NCBI GenBank assembly: GCA_002404515.1
Contig: DHJV01000016.1
Span: forward strand, 1 to 6,416
From: Lachnospiraceae bacterium UBA4711
GTDB lineage: Bacteria; Bacillota; Clostridia; Lachnospirales; Lachnospiraceae
Direction of reading: 5' to 3'
DNA length: 6,416 nt
Shown here: in pieces, positions 1 to 5,909 of the stretch
Position numbering within the stretch: position 1 is the stretch's first letter
How the letters are laid out: each line of letters begins with the position of its first letter
The notes under the pieces: generated by a model
Databases searched by the model: none
Told to the model about the DNA's origin: nothing
What the model saw: only the letters and a program-made list of their open reading frames with translations
Position numbers and translations under genes: made by a program

Positions 1-4
1 TTTT

Positions 5-334
5 TCAGCGTTGACTTGATAGGATGTATCTTTGTAACTGCCATATCTGTGCCAGCGCTCCTTTGATGTCCGCAACATCTTGTGTGTACAGCGGCCCCAT
101 GCTGTTCAGCCGCCGCGCGATCTGATTGACATTGACACCAATCTTCTGCAATTCGGCGGTCTGCGCCCGGATGTCGGTGGTGTCGATGTGGACAACATAA
201 CCATCTATCGCCATCTTTCGCAGATAGGCGGCCATATTCCGGGTTGGTATCAATTTCATTTTTTCTCGAATCAGTCGCCGTTCTTCTTCCGTCACATAAA
301 ATTTGACCTGCACGGTTCGTTTTCTGCCCTCCAT
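5..334 (-). CDS. mobC: MobC-family plasmid mobilization relaxosome protein
   Basis: This 109-residue protein belongs to the bacterial mobilisation protein MobC family, small DNA-binding accessory proteins that help a relaxase open the DNA at oriT. The N-terminus is basic (MEGRKRTVQVKFYVTEEE, residues 1-18), as in ribbon-helix-helix-like MobC proteins. The family hallmark GVNVNQIARRLN is at residues 66-77, followed by an amphipathic helix to the end. I chose the ATG at 332-334 because an AAAGGAG ribosome site lies about 10 bases upstream. The frame stays open to 421, but that extension would translate the hairpin DNA described separately. The gene starts 5 bases after the stop of the preceding gene, whose last codons contain its ribosome site, so the two are probably translationally coupled. 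A relaxase gene is expected just past the left edge but cannot be seen. Family assignment is confident; the role in this element is inferred. Confidence 0.9.
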   Translation of the reverse strand: MEGRKRTVQVKFYVTEEERRLIREKMKLIPTRNMAAYLRKMAIDGYVVHIDTTDIRAQTAELQKIGVNVNQIARRLNSMGPLYTQDVADIKGALAQIWQLQRYILSSQR

Positions 335-339
335 TCGTT

Positions 340-1056
340 TTACTCTCCTTTCCGTTTTGAGGGTTTGGGACACTTCCCAACAAGTTGTTTTGCAGAGCAA
401 AATACGGAAGTGGGTACACACTTCCTATGCTTGCCGATCTCCATCATGGTATCAGGCAGGGCGCACACAGCGTAAGTAGTGCGATCCTGCACTTCAAAGT
501 GGGTCATGCCGTTATAGCCCATATTGATGATCTCATAATCAGACAGCAGGGGGCAATCTGCAACGGCTTCAAGCTCTTTCAGGCGGTCAAGATATGCGTT
601 GATCTCTGCGGTTGTACCCATGCGCTCATCAATCATAGCAATGACTTCCGGGGTGAAAGTGTATTTGATGGTAAGGACATCGTAGATCATTTTCATGGCC
701 TTATGAGAGCCTTTCAGCGGCTCAATAAGTTCGGCGGTTAATTTGCTACCGCACATTTCGATGATTTTAAGGGCGTTTGCAACGTCCGTGGAATGATCGG
801 CGTAATCCTCTGCAAAAGAAGTGCCAAATTCTTTGCAGAACTGCCGGATCAGACCCCGGATGGAATCGGAAAACTGCTTATTCAGGTTTCCGGCTTCGCC
901 TTTCAGCTTTTCGATAGCTTCACGCTTGCCAAAATCAGAAAGCCGCTGGTTAATATCAATCTGGCTGATCGTGTCGCGGATTTTCCCGGCTTCCTGCTTG
1001 TGGGTGTGCTTGAGCATCAAGGCTTTCTTTGCGTAGGTTTCATAAGATTTTTCCAT
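340..1056 (-). CDS. Uncharacterized 238-residue protein of the mobilisation operon
   Basis: I do not recognise a family. The start is the ATG at 1054-1056, preceded by AAGGAG (1066-1071) at 9 bases spacing; a TTG at 1077 in the same frame is upstream of that ribosome site and is less likely. The protein is charged and mostly helical in appearance, with a lysine/glutamate-rich N-terminal 70 residues, no signal peptide and no clear membrane segment, so it is probably cytoplasmic. The last 25 or so residues (from CVPTSVF to KRKGE) are encoded by the hairpin cluster proposed as oriT and may be there because of the DNA rather than the protein. It starts about 18 bases after the end of the 66-residue gene and ends 5 bases before mobC, so it is co-transcribed with mobilisation genes. 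A relaxosome or element-maintenance role is possible but is only inference from position. Confidence 0.75.
   Translation of the reverse strand: MEKSYETYAKKALMLKHTHKQEAGKIRDTISQIDINQRLSDFGKREAIEKLKGEAGNLNKQFSDSIRGLIRQFCKEFGTSFAEDYADHSTDVANALKIIEMCGSKLTAELIEPLKGSHKAMKMIYDVLTIKYTFTPEVIAMIDERMGTTAEINAYLDRLKELEAVADCPLLSDYEIINMGYNGMTHFEVQDRTTYAVCALPDTMMEIGKHRKCVPTSVFCSAKQLVGKCPKPSKRKGE
361..426. other. Candidate origin of transfer (oriT): cluster of hairpins upstream of mobC
   Basis: Three perfect inverted repeats lie within 61 bases: TTGGGA/TCCCAA with a 4-base loop (365-380), TTTTGC/GCAAAA with a 3-base loop (388-402), and GGAAGTG/CACTTCC with a 6-base loop (406-425). A smaller AACAA-G-TTGTT dyad (379-389) sits between the first two, and ACACTTCC occurs twice in the same orientation (370-377 and 418-425). 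Hairpins immediately upstream of mobC/relaxase genes are the usual setting of oriT in mobilizable elements. The segment codes for the tail of the upstream gene and is open in the mobC frame too, so its conservation may be at the DNA level. No nick site can be assigned with certainty. Confidence 0.5.
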
Positions 1057-1073
1057 TTTCGTTTTCTCCTTTA

Positions 1074-1274
1074 TCAAAAATCAACGCCGAAATATCTGCA
1101 CACTTCTTTGATTTCGGTGTAAATATCGCCGTATGTACCAAAGCGGGAACCAATATAGGGGTTGCCATTCGGGAAAGACAGTTTTGCAAGGTTGTGCAGT
1201 TCTTTCACAACTGCTACCAATTCGGGCAACTTTGCCTTAAATGCGGCATCACGTTCAAGTCCTTTTTCAGTCAT
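1074..1274 (-). CDS. Small uncharacterized protein (66 residues)
   Basis: A short acidic/basic mixed protein (MTEKGLERDAAFKAKLPELV at the N-terminus, ending RYFGVDF) with no family I recognise. A GTG at 1281-1283 begins the longest frame, but that GTG is part of the ribosome site GAGGTG (1281-1286), which is ideally placed 6 bases before the ATG at 1272-1274; the ATG is therefore preferred. It lies 18 bases downstream of the 171-residue gene and 17 bases upstream of the 238-residue gene on the same strand, so it belongs to the same operon. The first half is helical in character, and the second half has an aromatic/glycine-rich patch around NPYIGSRFGTYGDIY. There is no signal peptide or membrane segment. 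Function unknown. Confidence 0.65.
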   Translation of the reverse strand: MTEKGLERDAAFKAKLPELVAVVKELHNLAKLSFPNGNPYIGSRFGTYGDIYTEIKEVCRYFGVDF

Positions 1275-1292
1275 TTTGTTCACCTCATGTTT

Positions 1293-1808
1293 TTAAGTTC
1301 TGTTGAACCACTTTTGATTTTCGTAGCGTTCAGCAAGTTGTTCAATGTTCATTGAATCCATGTTTTCTATCAGGTCTTTTAGTGCAGGGGTATTGAATCT
1401 GGAAAGTTCTGATTCAGCACTTTCTAAAATGTGCATGATTAGAGCAATATACAGAGCTAACCACTTTTCAGAATCAGAGTTTACGCGGATGAAATTGGAT
1501 CGTTTTGCGGAATCCGTGAAATACAGAATCGGATCAGCGGGTAAATATAGCCCATCTGAACCACAGAACATATCATCAATAAAAACTTTGGTCTGCTTTG
1601 TAACGCCCGGCAATGCGTTGATATAGGCTTCACCATCGAACATATTTTCAAAATAATGTCTGTCGCTTATGTTTTTGCCTACCCAAAGCCGCCCATCTTC
1701 TTCAACATCCGCAAAAAGAACGGGGATAGCCTGTTTGTTCTTCTGTGATTCTTCCAGTTCCCGCAAGCGGTTCAAAAGCGTTCCTCTTGCCATTCTCTGT
1801 TTAATCAT
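1293..1808 (-). CDS. Uncharacterized 171-residue protein, translationally coupled to the HTH gene
   Basis: The start chosen is the ATG at 1806-1808 (MIKQRMARGTLLNRLREL). It overlaps the stop of the preceding HTH gene in the arrangement ATGATTAA and has an AGAGG ribosome site about 10 bases upstream, which fits translational coupling. The frame continues upstream to 1883, but that stretch lies inside the HTH gene and carries no convincing start. The N-terminal 25 residues look like a basic helix or coiled coil. The middle is acidic and aromatic (FADVEEDGRLWVGKNISD; DDMFCGSDGLYLPADPILYF), and the C-terminal third is helical with a short hydrophobic stretch WLALYIALIMHIL that could be a buried helix rather than a membrane anchor. 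I recognise no catalytic motif or family. Its position between a DNA-binding protein and mobC suggests an element-encoded accessory function. Confidence 0.75.
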   Translation of the reverse strand: MIKQRMARGTLLNRLRELEESQKNKQAIPVLFADVEEDGRLWVGKNISDRHYFENMFDGEAYINALPGVTKQTKVFIDDMFCGSDGLYLPADPILYFTDSAKRSNFIRVNSDSEKWLALYIALIMHILESAESELSRFNTPALKDLIENMDSMNIEQLAERYENQKWFNRT

Positions 1809-2163
1809 CCTGCAACCTCTTTTCCATGCTTGCAAGCCGCTGTACAATATGTTCATCTTCATGCAGAGCAACACCCAATTCAAGGATGGTTTTAGCCGCC
1901 GAAACCCGTGAAGAATCGGTTGCGGTGCTGTCGTTCATAACGGTTCGCAGAACTTCCAGCGATTCCAAACAATAGCCCTGCGCCTTGTGCATCGTTTCGC
2001 CGAAAATATTATCTTTGACTTCCTGCAACACGCTTTGAAATGCTACATCTTTCTTCAGCCTGTACAGCGTAGGAACGGAAATGCCGGACTTTTCAGCGGC
2101 TTCCTTGCTTGTTGGACAGGTCAGAAGATTCATTGCAACTAATTCTTTATTGATCCGTGCCAC
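1801..2163 (-). CDS. Helix-turn-helix DNA-binding protein (phage terminase small-subunit-like fold)
   Basis: This 120-residue protein has a homeodomain-like helix-turn-helix at about residues 18-38 (TSKEAAEKSGISVPTLYRLK), then a helical middle with the pattern EVLRTVMND..ATDSSRVSAAKTILELG (residues 70-97), and a short C-terminal coiled coil (EHIVQRLASMEKRLQD). This layout resembles small HTH proteins of phages and mobile elements that are often labelled terminase small-subunit-like. No terminase large subunit or other phage structural gene is present, so a packaging role is unlikely and a regulatory or DNA-bridging role is more plausible. The start is the GTG at 2161-2163, preceded by GGTGGTG five bases upstream. 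It is the first gene after a good promoter (2204-2232), which makes it a candidate autoregulator of the mobilisation operon. The family comparison is from memory; the HTH itself is visible. Confidence 0.75.
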   Translation of the reverse strand: MARINKELVAMNLLTCPTSKEAAEKSGISVPTLYRLKKDVAFQSVLQEVKDNIFGETMHKAQGYCLESLEVLRTVMNDSTATDSSRVSAAKTILELGVALHEDEHIVQRLASMEKRLQDD

Positions 2164-2203
2164 TCTTTCACCACCTTTCTGAATTTATCGTACCTCAATA
2201 TAA

Positions 2204-2232
2204 ATTATACCATATATAGCGTTTGCTGTGAT
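2204..2232 (-). promoter_or_regulatory. Extended -10 promoter for the HTH-to-mobC operon
   Basis: On the minus strand a perfect TATAAT (2204-2209) is preceded by TGG, giving an extended -10 element, and 17 bases further upstream is ATCACA (2227-2232), a 4/6 match to the -35 consensus. It lies about 40 bases upstream of the GTG start at 2163, just downstream of the terminator of the Mor-like gene. All five genes to the left are on this strand with overlaps or gaps of 5-20 bases, so this probably drives the whole operon. Confidence 0.7.
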
Positions 2233-2262
2233 TGAAATACACAACATTTAGTCATTTTGGGC

Positions 2263-2293
2263 AAAAATAAAAACCGGGGTGGTTAGCCCCGGT
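2263..2293 (-). terminator. Rho-independent terminator overlapping the end of the Mor-like gene
   Basis: Read on the minus strand, ACCGGGG and CCCCGGT (2287-2293 and 2273-2279) form a perfect 7-bp GC-rich stem with a 7-base loop, followed by a T-rich run TTTTTATTTTT (2263-2273). The stop codon of the Mor-like gene (2283-2285) lies in the loop. It separates the Mor-like gene from the next operon, which has its own promoter. Confidence 0.85.
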
Positions 2294-2531
2294 CGTTAAT
2301 AATGCGGTATACGGAAGTAGCGGATAGCTTGTATTTTTCGGCGAGATCATCAACTTCTACACCGTTATAGAAGTCCCGGCGAATAGCGTTGTTGCGTTCC
2401 TGCTTTGATGTAAATTCACCTCTGCCCGGTATGTAAAGCCGTTCGCCGGGAAAGGCTTCTAGGATTTGCTTAAATACCTCACTGCCTGTAATGCTTTCTA
2501 GTAACTTCAAATTAACTTCGTTCTCGCTCAA
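2283..2531 (-). CDS. Mor/C-type small DNA-binding transcriptional regulator
   Basis: This 82-residue protein resembles the Mor transcription activator family (phage Mu Mor/C) and related small regulators in Bacillota elements. Visible features are the central GERLYIPGRGEFTSKQERN segment (residues 29-47), matching the family's short beta-strand region before the DNA-binding part, and a C-terminal helix-turn-helix (DDLAEKYKLSATSVYRIIND, residues 61-80). The start is a TTG at 2529-2531 with GGTGGTG about 7 bases upstream; no ATG occurs in this frame near the start. It is a single-gene unit between the AT-rich gap and a terminator that begins within its stop codon. It may regulate the nearby operon or recognise the repeated motif upstream of it; both are inference. 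Family assignment is moderately confident, as Mor-like proteins are diverse. Confidence 0.75.
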   Translation of the reverse strand: MSENEVNLKLLESITGSEVFKQILEAFPGERLYIPGRGEFTSKQERNNAIRRDFYNGVEVDDLAEKYKLSATSVYRIINDRG

Positions 2532-2726
2532 TCAATCACCACCGTTTGACGTTAATATTTCAAAAAGTGTTCAAAAGCGTTCAATCTGAATTAGAATCCA
2601 ACGAAAATCTGTCAATTTGATATATATAAATTTATATTCTCTTTTATATAAAGAAATTTTTTTCAAATTTTTATTTCCTTATGCGTTAAAAAGGAAAATT
2701 TGCATTTCAGATTGACAGGTTGACAC
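2532..2726. other. AT-rich intergenic region with an iterated 12-base motif (possible replication origin or operator)
   Basis: This 195-base gap between the primase remnant and the Mor-like gene has no ORF of note. A motif close to CTGTCAATCTGA occurs at 2609-2620 (one mismatch), 2578-2589 (two mismatches) and, inverted and perfect, at 2707-2718, with a weaker inverted copy overlapping at 2715-2726. The outer copies bracket 86 bases (2621-2706) with only 13 G or C. Inside is a perfect 14-bp palindrome ATATAAATTTATAT (2624-2637). In P4-type systems the primase-helicase acts at an origin made of iterated binding sites and AT-rich DNA, so an origin is plausible. Binding sites for the Mor-like regulator are the alternative. 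TTGACA sequences within the motif could also be -35 elements, but no good -10 follows at 16-18 bases. Confidence 0.4.
2707..2718 (-). repeat. 12-base motif, inverted copy of CTGTCAATCTGA
   Basis: Bases TCAGATTGACAG are the exact reverse complement of the motif consensus and pair with the copy at 2609-2620 at 11 of 12 positions, across an 86-base AT-rich spacer. They lie 8 bases beyond the end of the primase remnant. Confidence 0.5.
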
Positions 2727-3191
2727 TTACTTTTGTTTGAAGAACTGCGGACGCTTCCCATTAAAGCGTTTTGTCGCGGTTTTCCAGCCATAGCGGTTGC
2801 AGATCGTTCTTGAAAAGTCTTTCTGTGCTTTAGGCTCTTCACCAATGCTGAAGCAAAAATCCCTGTAAGATGAATATAGCCCGGTGCTGTAATCAAAATT
2901 GATAGGTTCATTAAGCAACCGCTCTTCGTCAATTTCGTTATCCCGTAACCATTTCAGCACATTATCATTGTCGCTTGAAAAATCTTCCAAAGCCCGTTTG
3001 CTTTCATCCGTGGTGATAAAGCCATTGTTGCGAATCAGACTGCTATAACCCCGAATCGCCTTGTTGAGCAGAGCGGACATAGATTCATCGGATAAGAGTT
3101 TATCCAAAATGGCCGGGTCAAACTGTGGATCGTCTTTTTGGAAAACGTGCTTGAACTCAAAAAAAAACAAGTCGCCGTTCGATACCGTCAA
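2727..3191 (-). pseudogene. P4/D5-type phage-plasmid primase-helicase, C-terminal remnant
   Basis: About 145 residues match the C-terminal end of P4-family (D5-like) primase-helicases, which prime and unwind DNA for autonomous replication of phage satellites, plasmids and IMEs. Typical pieces are FEFKHVFQKDDPQFDPAILDK at the end of the helicase domain, ALLNKAIRGYSSLI with its downstream helix, and a winged-helix tail of the pox-D5 type (LYSSYRDFCFSIGEEP...KDFSRTICNRYGWKT). Family proteins are usually 450-800 residues, so the primase and the Walker-A/B part of the helicase are missing. The frame has only a TTG at 3191 and is open to 3221, but primase-like sequence ends at about 3158. Beyond that the DNA belongs to, or merges with, the integrase gene on the other strand. 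The product cannot be a working primase. A genuine deletion and an assembly join both remain possible. Confidence 0.85.
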
Positions 3192-4085
3192 AATCCTGCG
3201 AGAAGTCGGGATAGCTGTTCATCGTTGGATTATGCGGTTGAACCCATGCACTACCTTTCCGCAAACCCTATGCGCTATGTGAAGTTTCCAAAGATTGAGC
3301 GCAAGCCCCGCGAACGTATCGTGCTTACAATGGAAGATTGGAACAAAATCATTGAACGCTTCCCGGCTGGATCGAGGTTTCACATTCCGTTGATGATCGG
3401 CTTTTATACCGGGTTGCGTATCTCTGAAGCGTTTGGCTTGATGTGGGATGATATAGACCTTGAAAAGCGGGAACTTACCGTAAGCAAGCAGATTGTCAAG
3501 CGCAACTTTGGGGCAGATGTTCGGAAAGTCGTGGAAAAGAAAGGCAAGAAAGAACTCCGCTCATCGTGGTACTTTACCACACCCAAAACACCATCTTCCA
3601 CACGAACGGTCAAGTTTGGCGAGACGCTCTATCAGGCTTTGAAGCAAGAGCGCACGGAACAGATGAAGAATGAATTGAAGTACGGCGAATACTACACGGT
3701 CCACGTTATAAAGAAAGAACTGGACGAAAAGGGCAACGAGATGCAAAGGATCGTACCCGTTCAAAAGTGCTTGCAATCGGCTTTACCACGAGTCAAGCTG
3801 GTTTGCATTGCAGAAGATGGGGAATACACCTCAACGGATTCTTTCAAATACTGCGCTAGGATCATCCACAAAGAATTGTTGCCTGCGTTCGATTACCATT
3901 CTTTGCGGCATACCCATGCAACGATCTTGATTGAATCGGGGGCAGATGTAAAGGACGTTCAAACCCGTTTGGGACACGCCAACATTCAAACCACCCTGCA
4001 AACCTATGTACATGATACGGAAGCAATGGCAAACCGTTCTGTTGATATTTTTGAACAGGCGATAGAGCAAAAGAAGCTGTCATAA
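3138..4085 (+). pseudogene. int: Tyrosine-type site-specific integrase, N-terminally truncated
   Basis: The encoded product has the full catalytic domain of a Tn916/phage-type tyrosine recombinase, which cuts and joins att sites through a tyrosine-DNA intermediate. Counting from the TTG at 3138, the visible catalytic set is R94 (TGLRISEAFG), K150 (TTPKT), H254 and R257 (HSLRHTHAT), H280 (RLGH) and nucleophile Y290 (QTYVH). Family-like sequence is clear from SSLDYAVEP (residue 29) onward. Full proteins are about 380-430 residues, so the arm-binding domain and most of the SAM-like core-binding domain (roughly 100 residues) are absent. The first 28 residues in this frame are unlike the family, whereas the +1 frame just before reads KSPFDTVKILREV, which does look like integrase, suggesting an additional frameshift at about 3205-3215. 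No convincing ribosome site precedes the TTG. Probably inactive for full integration and excision. Confidence 0.88.
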
Positions 4086-4087
4086 GA

Positions 4088-4136
4088 AAAAAGAGGATTG
4101 AGCCGCCGAAATGTTCAACGGTTCAATCCTCTTTTT
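4088..4136. terminator. Bidirectional rho-independent terminator between convergent recombinase genes
   Basis: An 18-bp stem, arms 4088-4105 and 4119-4136 with a single G-U wobble and a 13-base loop, begins with AAAAAGAGG and ends with CCTCTTTTT. It therefore gives a U-run on both strands. It starts 3 bases after the integrase stop and ends about 70 bases beyond the serine recombinase stop, so it can terminate both. Confidence 0.85.
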
Positions 4137-4139
4137 CGT

Positions 4140-4207
4140 GTTCAATGTTCAATGGTGGCAAATGGGTGGCAAATCACCATTTTTCAAGCCTTAAAAATGC
4201 TAAAAAT
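4140..4207. repeat. Short direct and inverted repeats beside the integrase end (possible attachment-site region)
   Basis: GTTCAAT is tandemly repeated (4140-4146, 4147-4153). GGTGGCAAAT occurs at 4154-4163 and 4165-4174, an 11-base period close to one helical turn. AATGGTG (4151-4157) and CACCATT (4175-4181) form an inverted repeat around the pair, and TAAAAAT occurs at 4192-4198 and 4201-4207. Closely spaced direct repeats beside an integrase gene are typical of integrase arm-binding sites near an element end. The matching core at the other end of the element lies outside the window, so att identity is unproven. Confidence 0.4.
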
Positions 4208-5889
4208 CAAGGTTTCATGCGGGTTAATGCCGTGATACACTCGATATGACTTCCGTTGTCCAAACACAAATCGGTATCATTTTGGATGATAGGAAGTCGG
4301 AATTTGATGGATTTGAGCCACTGACCATTGGGTTGACGCTCCGGGTAAATCTGAATTTCAGAAATCAGGTGCTCCATCAGCTTTTTGCGTTCCACAGGAC
4401 TCATAACATTGTAGAGCTTTTCAAAGCAGGTAAGAACTTTGTAAATATTATCACCCGTGACTTTGTCCGCTTCAATGGCCTGCTTCTTGGCACGGGCTTC
4501 CATCAGGTTATTTTCGGCTTCCTCGATTTTATCGTACATCTTGTAAAGCCGTTCGTCAAGGTCGGACTTGCGCATGATATAGTGGCGGTCATCCGGGTCA
4601 AGATTGTCGATTTCCTCCATAATCTTGGACTTCACGGAGTAATACTGGCGCAGCTGTTTTTCAGCGGCTGCGATTTCCTGTTCGATGGAGGTGGTATCTA
4701 CTTTGCTGTTGATCTTTTCCTGCATCATGGCAGCAAACTTTGGATTGCTGACCAGCTTAATGATGACCTCCACGACAGCGTTGTCCAGAACTTCTTCCTG
4801 AATCTGCTTGTTGAAATCGCATTTCTGCCCACGCTGCATCTTGCGGTGTTTGCAGCTGTAATAGGAGAAAGATTTATAGGGCGTACCGTCTTTCTTGCGT
4901 TTCGTGCATTTATTGCTGTACATTCCGGCACCACAGATGGGGCATTTGACAAGGGAGGACAGCAAGTGTGCCTGTTCCGTTTTGCTGCGGTTGATTGGCT
5001 CATATCGTTTGGACTGTGCCAACAGCTTGACCTGCGCTGCATTCCACAATTCTTCTGATACGATGCCTTCATGCAAGCCGTCCACCAGAAGATAATTCTC
5101 CTGCGGCACTTGATGGTACTCGTTTCGGGTACCGTGAATCTTTTCAAGTTTGCGGCGGCCAAAAGCAATCTTTCCGCAGTAGACGGGATTTTTCAGAATA
5201 GCGCGAATCAGTGTTGCGCTGAAAAGGGGAGAGGTGCCATTTTGACGGGCGAGTTTCTGAAAGCCGTGTGTTTCCAGATATTTGGACAGACCATTTGCAC
5301 CTGTGTCTGTGTTGACGTATTGCTCAAAAATCGTGCGAATGGCAGGAGCTTCATCTTCATTGATTTGCAGCACACCATCAGTCAAGCTGTATCCATAAGG
5401 TGCAAAGCCACCGTTCCAGCGGCCTTCCCGCGCTTTTTGTATGCGCCCTTCCATGGTTTGGACACGGATATTCTCGCGCTCGATTTCCGCAACAGCAGAC
5501 AGAACAGAAATCATCAGCTTGCCCGCATCTTTGGAAGAATCGATGCCATCTTCCACACAAATCAGGTTCACTCCAAAGTCCTGCATGACCTGCAAGGTGG
5601 ACAGCACATCGGCAGCATTGCGGCCAAAGCGGGAGAGCTTGAACACCAGCACATAGGAAACGCCATCTTTGCCGGATTTGATATCTTCCATCATCCGGCA
5701 GAAAGAAGCACGACCTTCAATGGATTTTCCTGATTTACCAGCGTCCTCATATTCGCCAACGATTTGATAATCGTTGAAGTCTGCATAGGCTTTCATGCGG
5801 GCTTTCTGTGCATCGAGCGAATAACCGTCGATCTGCATTGCGGTAGAAACGCGCGTATAAATGTAAACTTTTGTCTTTTCTTGCGGCAT
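4207..5889 (-). CDS. Large serine recombinase (resolvase/invertase family, TnpX/Bxb1-like)
   Basis: A complete 560-residue large serine recombinase that exchanges DNA at att sites through a serine-DNA intermediate. The resolvase catalytic domain spans about residues 7-150, with the active-site YTRVST motif giving S15 as nucleophile, plus R13, R60 and the arginines of KLSRFGRN (R87, R90). A recombinase domain follows from PYGYSL (164-168 onward) through NPVYCGKIAFGRR (234-246). The zinc ribbon has CPIC (316-319), C346 and C357. A coiled-coil segment covers about 400-475 and a basic/hydrophobic tail follows. Length and motif order are normal for the family, and I see no broken catalytic residue. 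The ATG at 5887-5889 has GAGG about 8 bases upstream and lies 20 bases after the rhuM-family stop, so the two may be co-transcribed. It converges on the truncated integrase. It most likely mobilises a second element, whose ends are not visible here. Confidence 0.95.
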   Translation of the reverse strand: MPQEKTKVYIYTRVSTAMQIDGYSLDAQKARMKAYADFNDYQIVGEYEDAGKSGKSIEGRASFCRMMEDIKSGKDGVSYVLVFKLSRFGRNAADVLSTLQVMQDFGVNLICVEDGIDSSKDAGKLMISVLSAVAEIERENIRVQTMEGRIQKAREGRWNGGFAPYGYSLTDGVLQINEDEAPAIRTIFEQYVNTDTGANGLSKYLETHGFQKLARQNGTSPLFSATLIRAILKNPVYCGKIAFGRRKLEKIHGTRNEYHQVPQENYLLVDGLHEGIVSEELWNAAQVKLLAQSKRYEPINRSKTEQAHLLSSLVKCPICGAGMYSNKCTKRKKDGTPYKSFSYYSCKHRKMQRGQKCDFNKQIQEEVLDNAVVEVIIKLVSNPKFAAMMQEKINSKVDTTSIEQEIAAAEKQLRQYYSVKSKIMEEIDNLDPDDRHYIMRKSDLDERLYKMYDKIEEAENNLMEARAKKQAIEADKVTGDNIYKVLTCFEKLYNVMSPVERKKLMEHLISEIQIYPERQPNGQWLKSIKFRLPIIQNDTDLCLDNGSHIECITALTRMKP

Positions 5890-5909
5890 ACGAAAACCTC
5901 ACAAAACGG

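Noticed and set aside
335..421. N-terminal extension of MobC by 29 residues to the ATG at 421
   Set aside because: The extension translates the hairpin cluster and is cysteine-rich and unlike MobC, while AAAGGAG lies correctly spaced before the ATG at 334.
1801..2163. Prophage packaging gene (terminase small subunit) as evidence for a prophage
   Set aside because: No large terminase, portal or structural gene is nearby and the gene heads a mobC operon; only the fold resembles terminase small subunits.
2587..2615. Promoter for the Mor-like gene with TTGACA at 2610-2615
   Set aside because: The -35 is perfect on the minus strand, but the bases 16-18 further on (AATTCA or TAATTC) are poor -10 matches, and the TTGACA belongs to the iterated motif.
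2674..2697. TTTCCTT/AAGGAAA hairpin as a terminator of the primase remnant
   Set aside because: The stem is only 7 bp and AT-rich, with a 10-base loop and no T-run immediately after it on either strand.
3159..3167. Nine-A run as a programmed frameshift site in the integrase
   Set aside because: There is no upstream integrase reading frame to join; the DNA to the left belongs to the primase on the opposite strand.
4246..5058. Long plus-strand open frame of 270 codons, and a similar one at 5071-5733
   Set aside because: Both lie wholly antisense to the serine recombinase, have no ribosome site and encode hydrophobic-rich, family-less sequence typical of shadow frames.
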